64,000 nucleotides of DNA, taken from contig OY747712.1 of the NCBI GenBank assembly GCA_963556495.2, positions 6,582,581 through 6,646,580 on the forward strand, given 5' to 3'. How positions within the stretch are numbered: position 1 is the stretch's first letter; each line of letters begins with the position of its first letter. The position numbers and the translations under genes were made by a program. This document shows positions 9,665 to 19,740 of the stretch, one piece after another. Below the pieces are notes generated by a model. That model saw only the letters and a program-made list of their open reading frames with translations, had not been told where the DNA came from and searched no databases. This stretch comes from Valencia hispanica. Taxonomy: Eukaryota > Chordata > Actinopteri > Cyprinodontiformes > Valenciidae.

Positions 9665-10212
9665 CTTTAAACTTATTCATAAATTCTATCCAGGTTAATC
9701 TTATATTAAAAATAAGTTCAAAAGAGATTGATATAACCTGTGGTTTTTGCAATGAATCTCCTGAAACTGTTCATTTATTCTGGTATTACCCTACAGTCAA
9801 TGTTTTTTGGCAAAAACTCTGTGACTTTATTCACGACAAGATTACCAAACATTTCATTATGTTTTGGAAGAATATACTGTTTGGACGATTGGAAAATACC
9901 CTGGATAAAAACTCTGTATACCTGATTAATCTTTTGATTTTGATGGCAAAGTTTCACATTAATTGTTGTAAATACTCTGTTAAAAAAACATGTTTCATGG
10001 CATTCCTTAACTCTTTTAAACAATACATTCTGTCTATTAAGTACTCCGACCAGCAGAAGGCAATTATAACTGTTGAAATGTGTACATAATTTACTGTGTT
10101 CATTTGAGCCCTTGTACCCCTATCCCCCGCTTTTCTTTTTTTCTTCTTGCTGTTCTTTTTCATTCATTCACAATCCATAAATGTTCACTTGTTTATAAAT
10201 AAATATAAAAGC
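9665..10212 (+). mobile_element. L1 (Swimmer-like) 3' end, ORF2 C-terminus and tail (copy A)
   Basis: Starts exactly at the hAT target-site duplication. It reads KLIHKFYPVN, CGFCNESPETVHLFWYYP, MFWKNILFGRLENTL and LILMAKFHINCCK, ending at a stop at 10087-10089. This is the zinc-knuckle-like C-terminus of L1 ORF2. A pyrimidine-rich 3' UTR and an A-rich tail (ATAAATAAATATAAAA) follow. The tail is followed by ATAGACTAGGCG (10213-10224), which is the right target-site duplication of the L1 in copy B. Confidence 0.85.
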
Positions 10213-10272
10213 ATAGACTAGGCGCTGGAAGACTGTTGTGTTTTGGTATCTCAGCTGCATGTTTCAGCAACA

Positions 10273-10471
10273 ATGTCTTCAGCTCAGCATCTGAGAGAGT
10301 TTATCAGAGGGCGACTAACCGCTGCTGCTTAGGAAATCTTCTCCGAGGTGGAGAAAACCGTCGTCCGCTACGAGGAGGAGCTCAATGCTCAGCGCAGAAT
10401 GATGGAGATCAACTGGAAACCACAGATAAAGCTCAACAGGATCGGGTTGGAGCTGCAGAGACAAAGTTCTG
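10273..10471 (+). pseudogene. First exon of a fish C2H2 zinc-finger gene, nonsense mutated (copy A)
   Basis: The reading MSSAQHLREFIRGRL, TAAA, stop, EIFSEVEKTVVRYEEEL matches the conserved exon 1 of teleost C2H2 zinc-finger genes (LREFVNERLTAAAEEIFGVFEKTIVEYEEEI). A TAG at 10330-10332 replaces the glutamate codon found in the intact paralogue at 61669. R13 also becomes G. The exon ends in a good donor (TTCTG then GTAGGT). The same TAG is in copy B, so the exon died before the duplication. No zinc-finger exon follows within the unit. Confidence 0.85.
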
Positions 10472-11803
10472 GTAGGTCTGGATGAAGGTGCTGATGTGTT
10501 TAACTGCAGACTGAGATCCGTCAGAGGCGATGGCTGCTACCGGCTCCAGTTGCTGTAACTAAAAAAGGCTGAACATGAACTGTTTTTCTCTCTTAGCACT
10601 GATGCTACAGAGGTTATGTTTTTAAAAAAAACTGTATTAAAAATTCACAGTAGGCTATAACAAGGCACGAACAATAATAAGAAATTAATTACAGTGTAAC
10701 ATGATAAACTGAGCAGAAATTCTACAGTAAAGAAAACTTAACAGTCTAAAAAATACAAAACAGAAAAAGGAAAAAAAATGGCATGGTGTGGTAAAACAAA
10801 TATAGATCATTACCATTTATAAGAGGATTTAAAATCTTAGATTAAATTCTTGATATATTGGTACAGAGTTTGGGCCTTTGTATTGTTGCACTTTCTTAAA
10901 TAACATTATTTCACTAAAGAAAATCCTGAAAATAGGGCCTAGTTTTTGAAAATTGCACATATGAATAACTAAATTAACCAAAGAAATTAGATTATTTCCC
11001 AAGTTTGATTTTACACCCCGTTAGAATATCAACCTTAATTATATCAAACCTTGACAGTGAAATCGAATTCTTAAAATCCTTTAAAAAACATTTATGCCGT
11101 TGCAAAGAAAATAATATATTCTGTTGTCGCAACATCTGATTCATAAAACAGTAATTTAGGTTAAATTTCTATTGCTTAAATTCTTACAAAGGTAAACTTC
11201 ATACATAACTTTGAAATGGATTTCTTTAACTTTTTGTGAGAATGGGAAAGAGAGATATTTGATTTTGATAATCTTAAAAAACAAAAGGTTTGGTCAAATA
11301 TTAAAAAAACTATTGTACTTCAATGGCAACGACAACTTGTTAAAATGTAACTTTTGGAACAAAGTATTTCTAATTAAGTAAGGTCAAATTGAAAGCTTAC
11401 TGAGTTTTGTTTACATGGACTTCAACCTACATTTTGTTGTTGCCATTGACAGGAATTGAAATATTGTTGATCTATTTTTGCATAAATTATATTTTGTCGT
11501 TTTTCTTTTTTCTGTGTTGTGTGTTTTTGATTTGTTAATTGAAAGGTTTAAAATGAATGAAATAAAAACTTACTTAGCTTTTTGAGATTGTTGCATCCAA
11601 TTGATAGACTACTGGTTAAATTTTTTTCTTTCTTCTTTTTTTGTGTTTAAAAAATTGAATTTAATGTGGTGAAGCCGGAGTCCCCGGAGTGAACCCACTC
11701 ATATATTACAAAACATTTCCCCATGTGCAGCCCAAGCTAAAATACCCAATGAATAACAAAAGTACCCTTTGTTCCAACCCCTCCCAATCACCCACCCCCC
11801 CTT
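10472..11803. other. AT-rich intron-like or 3' flanking sequence (copy A)
   Basis: The first 100 bp are still similar to the sequence after the intact zinc-finger exon (to about 61970). The rest is AT-rich with no ORF or repeat I can name. Near 11640-11800 there is a C-rich stretch close to the 3' end of the minus-strand gene that follows. Copy B equivalent: 39415-40746. Confidence 0.4.
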
Positions 11804-12589
11804 TTAAAGTATACTACGGGTAGTTTTCCTCTCCGTCGAAGCTGTTTGATCCTCAAATACTTCTGGTGTTGAACCTTCTTGCTGTTGAATGTTTTCTCCA
11901 GAAACCTTTTGATTATTGACAGTAGACTGTTGGTGGTTTTCCTCTCTGTCCTTATACAGGCGCAAGTATGACGGAGTCATGGCTTTTTTGAAACGCCTCC
12001 ACAGTGAAACTAGTTTTACTGGTTCATCTTGTTCAGAGCGATTGTCAGACATCTCTTTTGCTGGTTCTGCCATCTGTGTTTGGTTTATGAAAATTTCTGG
12101 CTCAGAGACAGGTTCCGTTTCTACATTTCTATCGTTCTGAAGTTTAATTTTCTTAGATTGCTCTGTCTGATTTAGCCGGTACCGGTTTTTTTCATGGTCC
12201 TTCGCCCTATAGAACAAAGATACAACCCTTTGATTCGTCCACAAATCATTTTGCCCAAAGTTGATTGTGCGAGTGTCCATTAGTAGTTCATCTTCGTTTC
12301 CGGGCTCTGAAACATTCTGGCTTGGAATTTCCTCAGCACAATAACGAGAAAGGGCCTCAACTTCCTCATTCAAATCCCTCAAAAGTGGGTTATTTTTCAT
12401 GCAGAATTTCAATACTTTACCCACTTTCACCTGTGGCGGTCTTTTGTTTTTGTTGTCAGTGTTGTCAGTGTTGTCAGCGACCTCTTCAATCGAAACTGCC
12501 TGATTACTTTTTTTCTCAGTCACAGAATGGGCTTGCATTTCAATATCGTCCGATGTTTCCTCTGCAGTTAAAGTCCGGTTAAAGTCCAT
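11804..12589 (-). CDS. Uncharacterised intronless ORF, 261 aa (copy A)
   Basis: I do not recognise this protein. It is hydrophilic and highly charged, starts MDFNRTLTAEETSDD, has no signal peptide, membrane segment or zinc ligands, and no repeat beyond a short DNTDNTDNKNK. Residues about 55-85 (VKVGKVLKFCMK then LLRDLNEEVEALSRYC) look helical. A basic/aromatic block near 205-225 (SLWRRFKKAMTPSYLRLYK) is the most domain-like part. The tail is Q/E/T-rich. Copy B encodes 258 aa. Seven substitutions (six change an amino acid) and one in-frame 9-bp indel separate the two, with no stop or frameshift. The ORF stayed open since the duplication, but the few changes are compatible with neutrality. The start ATG at 12589 is the first in frame. 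Confidence 0.6.
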   Translation of the reverse strand: MDFNRTLTAEETSDDIEMQAHSVTEKKSNQAVSIEEVADNTDNTDNKNKRPPQVKVGKVLKFCMKNNPLLRDLNEEVEALSRYCAEEIPSQNVSEPGNEDELLMDTRTINFGQNDLWTNQRVVSLFYRAKDHEKNRYRLNQTEQSKKIKLQNDRNVETEPVSEPEIFINQTQMAEPAKEMSDNRSEQDEPVKLVSLWRRFKKAMTPSYLRLYKDREENHQQSTVNNQKVSGENIQQQEGSTPEVFEDQTASTERKTTRSIL

Positions 12590-12734
12590 TTTAACTTTTG
12601 CTCGTTCCAGATTCTAAGATAGATTACTTTTCTATTAAATCTTTAAAGATTTCACACTTGATGAATTAACTCTCTGGAGCGTATCACTGAACTGAAATGA
12701 TGACATGAGATTATTCAACATATATCACTAACTC

Positions 12735-12784
12735 TTTGTGATGTCACAAAATTCTGCCTTTGATATCAATGTGTGATGTCACAT
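12735..12784 (-). promoter_or_regulatory. Twin TGATGTCA (CRE-like) sites upstream of the 261-aa ORF (copy A)
   Basis: TTTGTGATGTCACAAA (12735-12750) and TGTGATGTCACAT (12772-12784) lie 146-195 bp upstream of the ATG on the minus strand. Each contains TGATGTCA, a CRE variant bound by ATF/CREB/CREM-type bZIP factors in vertebrates. Both are kept unchanged in copy B (near 41669-41718). Functional use is inferred from motif and position only. Confidence 0.35.
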
Positions 12785-14540
12785 ATTGTCATGCATAGTT
12801 TCCTTTGATAATCGACCTACACAGTCACAATGCCTCTGTTTTCTGTCTTAGAAATGGTACATCTAGAAAATAAACAAAGTTTGGATCTTTAGAAGAGATA
12901 AAAATGCACAGATTCAGTTTGAATTTCAGAATTCATTTGAAGACAGTTTATCTATATGTTTGTATTGATTCATGCCTAATTTCCCATACAGGAGATGCCA
13001 TAATATTTTTTAAATGTGTTTTAAGCAGACAATCCCTTTCATAAAAAGCTGTCTTTAGTTTTCTTTTAATCATCTGGAGTTTGTAAACAATATGGATGAC
13101 CTTTAACCTGTTGCTAGGCAACATTCAAACAGGGCCTCAGTGTTCTAGATTGTTTTTGGTTTAGTTCTAGTCTTTTTCCGTGTGTACGTTTTGTGTTTCT
13201 GATGAGTCTCCTTCCCTCCATTTTCCTGCTCAGTTGTCTCATCCAGCTGTTCTACATCCCTCTGATTAGATTCATCGGGTTTCAATGTGACTCTTCAGTG
13301 TTTAAGCACCTCGGTGTTCATTACTCTCAGCTGGTTTCATCCCTTGTGCTCACCCTGGTCATATGTCCTGTTCTCCATGTGATGTGCCAGAATTATAAGC
13401 TCCTATGTTTTCTTCATTACAAGGTGGCAGGATGTTGGGATATATCTGTTACATTCATTGTGACTCAATCTTTATAAAAATAAAAATACAACTTTTTTCC
13501 TCCTTTTTTGGTGGAGGCATACCTGTTTTGGAAAATCCTTCCCTCTGGTTTGGAGAAGCTAAATAACATGTCAAAGTTCATATTATACATAAACTACACC
13601 CTGAGATCTCAGATGAGTTGAAAAAGAGGAGTTGTGAATGCAGAGTGGGACCATTGGGGATGTCAAGATACATGGGCTGGAGCAGTGCTATTAATGGCTT
13701 CACATGGAACTAATGTAGTGAAGTAATATGATCTCTTAATGGTACTTGGGATTATTCTGGCTACAATTTTTATTTTATTTTTCTACCTGTTGATTTGTCA
13801 AAAACACTGAAATAGACATCTTGGTCAACGTCTTTATGGCTTAGAAACAATGTTTTCTCAGGAGAAACAAAATTGGTTAGAGTCCAGAACCTTGTGGAAC
13901 ACCATAACTGTACTTTGATATTTATAGAAGAGGTGTTACACACATGATGAAACTGGATCCTGTCAGATAAATGACAATTACATTAAAAATGCCTTTATTC
14001 ATGTTAATATGTTTATAAGTCTTAAACGGATTTTAGAATTGCTGACATTAATTGATTGTATCAGTTGGACAAGACTAGCATTGGGTTAGTGTAAAACATG
14101 TATTGACCAAAGCATTTACTTTTCATTTAGCATTTATTAGCTGTATTAGCATTGTGATTAGATAGAATGTTTCAGGTGTACAGTATACAATTTTTTATCA
14201 TATATGGTAATAAAATTATTATTGAAGGGCAATATAGGAATATACTTTTTTACTTTACCAAGGCTTTTGGAAGTTAGAAAGAAATCCTAGATTTTTTTTA
14301 TTCTTGTACATTAACTGTGAGAGATTTAGCAGTTTTTTTGTAACAAAAACAAACAAAAATTGCTACACACCTTATTTAGATTTTGAGGGTTGCCTCTTGG
14401 TTAAACATGGCTGTCACAGATTCCCAGCATTATTATTCATCCACTTCAATAAAGCGAAAATACTTTAATAATGGCACAAATATTACTGGGATTTCCTCTA
14501 CAGAAATAAAATGCTATTATTCTCATTAATATTCTTCCAG
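12785..14540. other. Spacer or intronic sequence before the GUSB exon (copy A)
   Basis: About 1.75 kb, AT-rich, with no named repeat. A plus-strand ORF of 91 aa (ATG at 13202 to 13477) is hydrophobic and kept in copy B (42136-42411). It has no recognisable family, its composition looks like chance, and an AATAAA-like string directly follows it. I do not call it a gene. Copy B equivalent: 41719-43484. Confidence 0.35.
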
Positions 14541-14723
14541 ACTGGCCCTGTGATCGACATGGCGGTTCCTGCCAGCTACAATGACATCACCTAAGACCCC
14601 ACACTGAGAGATTTCATTGGCTGGGTGTGGTATGAGCGAGAGGCAACGGTGCCCGGCCGCTGGATCACTGAAGGCGTACGAGTGGTTCTCAGAGTGGGAA
14701 GTGCTCACGATTACTCCGTAGTG
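14541..14723 (+). pseudogene. gusb: Orphan beta-glucuronidase exon (copy A)
   Basis: Bounded by an acceptor (TATTCTTCCAG) and a donor-like GTGATT. The 183-bp exon reads TGPVIDMAVPASYNDIT, stop, DPTLRDFIGWVWYERE, then TVPGRW and RVVLRVGSAHDYSVV. This is the jelly-roll region of lysosomal beta-glucuronidase (in the human protein PSSFNDIS...GWVWYEREVILPERW...GSAHSYAIV). A TAA replaces the expected glutamine codon, and two residues of the ERTRVVLR region are missing. None of the other GUSB exons is visible in the window. The same nonsense codon is in copy B, so the piece was dead before duplication. Confidence 0.88.
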
Positions 14724-14806
14724 GTGATTCTTTATAAGCCATTCGAGTCAGATAAATATCTATTGGAAGTTTTAGATTCGTGCCACTATATTTTTTTTAC
14801 TTGCTT

Positions 14807-15016
14807 GAAGCAATGTTTCTTTAAACCATTTAAACCAAATGAATAACATTTTGGAGAATTGATTCTATTTTGTGGATCGCTCATTGTAATGATTGATCTA
14901 GTTTAGTATACTAAGAAGGCGGTTTCAAATATGACTTATACAATTCGTTTTCTGTGTTTAAACGATCTATTTTAAAGCTGATCTGTATTTTGAATACCTG
15001 TAGGTAGCAATCTTTG
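14807..15016 (+). other. End of duplication unit, with 813-bp deletion junction at its left (copy A)
   Basis: Copy B carries 43754-44566 between the sequences that are joined here at 14806/14807. After the junction the copies run together to AGCAATCTTTG. Copy A also has a 20-bp extra segment near 14980. No coding content. Confidence 0.6.
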
Positions 15017-15039
15017 TTTATGAAGCGCAAAAGGTCTTC

Positions 15040-15325
15040 CAGTTTGTGGTCTCAAAACAACCCTGCATGGCTTCTTCAGCTTCCTGTGACCATTTTCTCA
15101 CATTTTTTTGGTCACAGGTTGCCTCTGAACAAGTGGTTTATATTCTGAACAGAGAAAAACAAGATTGTGATCTGAATCTTCCAGAGGAGGTCTTGGTTTG
15201 GACATGTATGCATCCTTTGCATTTGCATAAAGAAATCCATGGTCTTGCTTTCTCTTGTGGAGCAGCTGACAAACTGTTGAGTGGGCATACATGGGGTCCT
15301 CCCCTGATGGTATAGTCACTTCTGA
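15040..15325 (-). mobile_element. Rex1-like LINE fragment (endonuclease C-terminus)
   Basis: The minus strand reads YANAKDAYMSKPRPPL, then DSDHNLVFLCSEYKPLVQRQPV. This is the end of the apurinic endonuclease domain (SDHN catalytic block) of the same LINE family as 44990-48243. Identity to that copy is only about 90%, lower than between the duplicated units. I therefore treat it as an independent insertion and not as part of the duplication. Confidence 0.7.
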
Positions 15326-15469
15326 CTGCCATGTAACGGGCGTCTGCGAGATTAAGGTAATATTACAGTCACTGTTGTAGCCATAGGCCTATACGCTTTT
15401 CATAATAATTATTGAGGTGAACAAAAAAATGATAAAGTATGATAATCAGTTCCTCACGTCTTTATCAAT

Positions 15470-15804
15470 GTAATTCTAGTGTCCACACTCTGAGCAGGAT
15501 GAGGCCAATTTGCGCTTGTGTGCTGGGAGAGAGGGTTTCTGCCTCATCATTAAAGGAGCAAATGTCATGCTGGACCGGAAATCATGGTTACTACTTCCAA
15601 GTTCAGGCACAGCTTCACATTGTAGAGGCAGAGTACTGTGACTTTGTTGTGTGGAACCGCAATGACATTTTTGTTGAACGGATTTTTCCTGATCTTAAAT
15701 TTTGGGGTGATGTAATTCCTAAAGCTGAGTGTTTCTTTAGAAACACTATACTTCCAGAAATACTGGGACAGCAAACTACAAACTCGCATATGAAATGTGA
15801 TTAA
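15470..15804 (+). pseudogene. YqaJ-like nuclease fragment of an ISL2EU-type transposon
   Basis: The plus-strand reading GNHGYYFQVQAQLHIVEAEYCDFVVW, then IFVERIFPDLKFW, then AECFFRNTILPEIL matches the C-terminal half of YqaJ/lambda-exonuclease-like domains. The Q-Q-L...YCDFVVW strand and HIERI block are the conserved part. Such nucleases are the second protein of ISL2EU elements, which fits the convergent DDE transposase at 16937-17218. The N-terminal half, with most catalytic acids, is missing, so this is a remnant. The stop at 15802-15804 is probably the natural end. Confidence 0.65.
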
Positions 15805-15984
15805 GGGAGATGAACTTAGGTTCGGGCACTCTTAAGAGTGAGCTGTGTGATATATTCCCGTTATAGATAATATTTTTGGATGAGACAGGATGACATTATG
15901 AGTAATAGTGTGGTCTTTGCAAGTTCTGAATGTTTTACAATTTCCTTTGACATACTTGACATTAAATTCAAATAATTGATTTTA

Positions 15985-16419
15985 ATACACACACATATAT
16001 GTATATATATATGTATATATGTATATGTGTATATATATGTATATGTGTATATATATATATATGTATATGTGTATATATATATATATGTATATGTGTATAT
16101 ATATATGTATATGTGTATATATATATGTATATGTGTATATATATATGTATATATGTATATATATATATATGTATATATGTATGTGTATATATATATATGT
16201 ATATATGTGTATATATATATATATGTATATATGTGTATATATATATATATATGTGTATATGTATATATATATATATATGTGTATATATATATATGTATAT
16301 ATGTGTATATATATATATGTATATATGTGTATATATATATATATGTGTATATGTATATATATATATATGTGTATATATATATATGTGTATATATATATAT
16401 GTGTATATATATATATGTG

Positions 16420-16450
<31 letters not shown>

Positions 16451-16530
16451 GTGTATGTGTGTATGTGTATGTTTATGTGTATATATATGTATGTATATGT
16501 GTATATATATATGTGTGTGTGTGTGTGTTC
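15985..16530. repeat. TA/GT compound microsatellite
   Basis: About 545 bp of TATATA and TGTATATA units that shift to GT-rich at the right end. It generates long spurious Y/I/C/V ORFs in all frames on both strands; none is a gene. Confidence 0.97.
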
Positions 16531-16936
16531 ATATCTTGTCAGAGCAGTTCTTGTCATGTTGAATATTGTTTTTATATTGTGTAACATTAAACAATTTTAA
16601 GAATTAATAAAAAGTAAAAGCCATTGAGAAGACAGTGGTTCATTTATTTACAAGATTAATTTTGAACAATTATTTTAATATCTTCAAGAATATGTAGTGG
16701 GGAATGACCAACTGGAGAAATTCCTTAACATATAACATATCACAGAGAAAAATTTCACATTTGAAAACCTTTTTACAGACTAATGTTTAAGGCTCAGGTA
16801 TGACTACTCCAGCCTGTCTTACTCATTAGAGTTGGACACTACTCCTCTCCTTCCACCTTCTGTGAGCTAAGCAGGTGCTCCGTACCAAAATGTGGAGGCT
16901 CAGCTACTGAACTGATTGATTATTCCTCCCTCCTCG
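16531..16936. other. Unassigned sequence between microsatellite and transposase C-terminus
   Basis: About 400 bp without a recognisable gene or repeat. By position it would be the intergenic part between the two convergent genes of the ISL2EU-like element. Confidence 0.35.
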
Positions 16937-17218
16937 TTATTCCTTTGGGACAACAGACTCTGAAAGATTAGACAAGACACAGCAAATAATCCCAATCTCG
17001 TCAATCAATGCTAATGCCTCCCCTGGTTCTGTTGCCATGTGCTCTATGGGCATATCCCTGCTTTGCAGAATCTGGTATTTTCTTCTGACTAGACCACACT
17101 ATCTCCACACTATCTCCAATATTGAAACCACGGTCTGCTAGGATAATATCTCCAGATAACAAGTTTTGTAAGAGACCACTCTAATGTAATCTGTTTATCA
17201 CTGACTCTCCTTCCCCAG
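16937..17218 (-). pseudogene. THAP/DDE transposase, C-terminal part with natural stop
   Basis: The minus strand reads GLLQNLLSGDIILADRGFNIGDSV, jumps to GLVRRKYQILQS, and ends LIDEIGIICCVLSNLSESVVPKE and a TAA at 16937-16939. ILADRGF carries the second catalytic aspartate of DDE_Tnp_4, and NLSESVVPKE is the usual end of these proteins. The segment with the third acid (HVERVIG) is deleted. The Rex1-like LINE at 17222-19070 separates it from the N-terminal half at 19080-19740. Both may be parts of one element, although short overlapping similarity at the break leaves two copies possible. Confidence 0.65.
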
Positions 17219-17221
17219 GCA

Positions 17222-19070
17222 CAAGATCAGAATCAGAAAGGGTTTTATTGCCAAATGTTGGGTAGGTTTACAACATTAGAAAATTGCTGCGGTACTTTGT
17301 GCAAACATACAAGAACAAACAGACAAACACTTAAATAAAAATATAATATGCTAAACAGATTGATATATACATGAGTGCAGGTAACGATCGGTGCAAATCA
17401 GACAGGTGCAAAAACCCCCAATATGGGTCATGTAACTGAGCGGGTGGTGGGAACAGTCATAGGGTTATTGTTCATGAGTCCAACAACAGAGGGGAAGAAA
17501 CTGTTCTTATGGCGAGAGGTTCTGGTCCGAATGGACCGGAGCCTCCTGCCTGAGGGGAGCAGGTCAAACAGTCTGTGTCCAGGGTGAGAAGGGTCGGCTG
17601 TGATCCGACCTGCACCCCCAAGTGTCCTGGAGGTGTATAGGTCCTGCAGAGATGGGAGTCTGCAGCCAATCACCTTCTCAGCAGAGCGCACCACACGCTG
17701 CAGTCTCTGTTTGTCCCTGATGGTGGCGCCAGCATACCACACGGTGATGGAGGAGGTGAGGATGGACTCAATGATTGCTGTGTAGAACTGCATCATCATC
17801 CGTGTTGGCAGGTTGAATTTCTTCAGCTGCCTCAGGAAGTACATCCTCTGCTGTGCCTTCTTCATGACAGAGGTGATGGTGGGCTCCCACTTGAGGTCCT
17901 GGGTGATGGTGGTACCCAGGAAGCGGAATGAGTCCACAGTGGTGATGGGGGTGTCAGTCAGGGTGATGGGGGTAGTGGGGCTGTGTGCTTCCTAAAGTCC
18001 ACAATAATCTCCACTGTCTTCTGGGCGTTCAGCACCAGGTTGCTGCGGCTGCACCAGGACACCAGACGTTCAGCCTCCATCCTGTAGGCAGACTCATCCC
18101 CGCCCGAGATGAGTCCAATAACGGTGGTGTCATCTGCAAACTTAATTAGTTTGACAGACTGGTGGTTGGAGGTGCAGCAGTTGGTGTACAGGGAGAAGAG
18201 CAGAGGAGAAAGAACACAGCACTGAGGGGAGCCGGTGCTGATGGTCCGAGACATTCTTCCCCAGCCTCACATGCTGCTTCCTGTCCGTCAGGAAGTCAGT
18301 GATCCACCTGCAGATGGGATCAGGCTCGTTCATCTGGGATAGCTTGCATCGGAGACGGTCTGGGAGGATGGTGTCGAAGGCAGAGCTGAAGTCCACAAAC
18401 AGGATCCTGGCATTGGTTCCCGGGAAGTCCGGATGCTGCAGGATGAAGTGAAGAGCCATGTTGATGGCATCATCTACAGACCTGTTGGCTCTGTAGGCAA
18501 ACTGCAGAGGGTCCAGGATGGGGGCCGTGAGGGTCTTGAGATAGGACAGAACCAGGCGCTCAAATGACTTCATGACCACAGATGTCAGAGCCACAGGTCT
18601 GTAGTCATTAAGTCCAATGATCCTTGGCTTCTTGGGGACAGGGAGTATGGTGGAGGTCTTGAAGCAGGCAGGCACATGACATGCCTGCAGTGAGGAGTTG
18701 AAAATGCCAGAGAACACTGGGGGCAGATGAAAGCCCTCCAGCTGGAGTGCGCAGTCCAGGATGGCCTCACAGTCACGACTCCGTAAAACATAAGACACAA
18801 GATGAGGCAAAGTCTCTGTTCATGCTTCTCATCAGGGCCAGCTCGTCCTTTCCGGAGTGAGCGTATGTTGGAGAGGAAGATCCCAGGTAGAGCAGTCCGA
18901 AGTCCGCATCTCCTCAGACGCACGAGCGCGCCAGCTCGCTTTCCTCTCCTTCGAGGTTTCACTTTTCTGATCAGAGTTTGTAGTAAATGCGCCGCAGATG
19001 CGACAAATACTGGAAATAAATCCACAGGCGTTGTAGTCCTGCAGTTAAGGAGCTCTTCTCTGGAGTAAGA
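17222..19070 (-). mobile_element. Rex1-like (CR1-group) LINE, 5'-truncated
   Basis: The minus strand encodes a reverse transcriptase: [46 protein letters not shown] (RT motif A), a broken [13 protein letters not shown] (motif B), KFADDTTVIG (motif C with both aspartates) and LGTTITQDLKW. The C-terminal block is KFNLPTRMM...ITVWYAG. A frameshift lies near 18142-18254. The 3' end is a TTTGGCAATAAAACC tail followed by a TCTGATTCTGAT microsatellite (17222-17245), typical of Rex1 elements. No endonuclease domain is left. Confidence 0.88.
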
Positions 19071-19079
19071 ATACCCAGA

Positions 19080-19740
19080 GGAGTGACCAGAAACACAAAT
19101 TGCTCACAAAAACAATACAGAAATAACGCACTGAAGCACCAGATATGTATGTAATATAGCCTCGGGGCGCAACACCAATAAGAAATTTTACAGTATGGTT
19201 GTGCTTGTAGTTTGACCACATTTGTGCTTGGGCTAATAAATTAGAAGGCCTCTCAATAAAAACTTCAAAACAATCAACTATCACAGCAACTTTATTTCCA
19301 AATCCCTGCCTGAATAGTGTTGGCATTGTTGCGTGAAGTACATGTCGTTCTGGAAACTCAATTTGAAATTCTAATCTTTCATGAAGTATCTCAATTAATT
19401 TATGCTAAATTCTGGAAGCAGTGGACAGAGAAATCTTGAACCTAAAAGATAAATCTTTCAATTGGAGATTTAGTCTCAACTTCATCTAAACTAAAATGAA
19501 CTGTTCAAATGTAGACAACACAGACATAGGGCCACAGGTGATGTAGGGCTCACACAGCTCAAAAATCTGCATTAATACTAAAAAGTTAGGGAGTCCTGTG
19601 TAGAATTTAGTCTTGTCCTCATTTTTTTCCCCAAAGGACTGCTGATTAAACTGTGTGTCCAGTGCCTTGGTCCGAAGATCCCCCAGCTCTGTTGTGTTCT
19701 GTCTCAGAACATCCTCCATCTTCTCAATATCATCCATTGT
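19080..19740 (-). pseudogene. THAP/DDE transposase core (copy B)
   Basis: Same reading as 1-570 but continuing past it: VIVDCFEVFIERPSNLL, then WSNYKHNHTVKFLIGVAPRGYITYISGA, after which the frame degrades (EQFVFL is still recognisable). The two nonsense codons of copy A are present here too. The stretch 19080-19170 shows what copy A would look like just left of the window. Confidence 0.8.

Larger units (their letters stand above)
1..15016 (+). repeat. Segmental duplication, copy A
   Basis: The sequence from the first base to about 15016 recurs in the same orientation at 19171-44761, with only scattered substitutions and small indels. The window begins inside the unit, so its true left edge is not visible. 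Relative to copy B, this copy lacks 9680 bp at the 9136/9146 junction and 813 bp at 14806/14807. It also lacks about 65 bp near 9185, where B keeps an extra stretch between two T-rich repeats. The shared order of ten or more unrelated elements rules out independent insertions. Confidence 0.95.

Noticed and set aside
13193..13477. Hydrophobic ORF of about 91 aa, conserved in copy B
   Set aside because: It starts at GTG as listed (ATG at 13202), has no recognisable family, and conservation is fully explained by the recent duplication.
15040..15325. Treating this LINE fragment as part of the A/B duplication (matching 47820-48070)
   Set aside because: Identity is only about 90%, clearly lower than in the duplicated blocks, and the order of flanking sequence does not match.
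15976..16600. Long ORFs rich in Y, I, C and V on both strands
   Set aside because: They are translations of the TA/GT microsatellite; every frame is open for the same reason. The same applies to 60706-61203.
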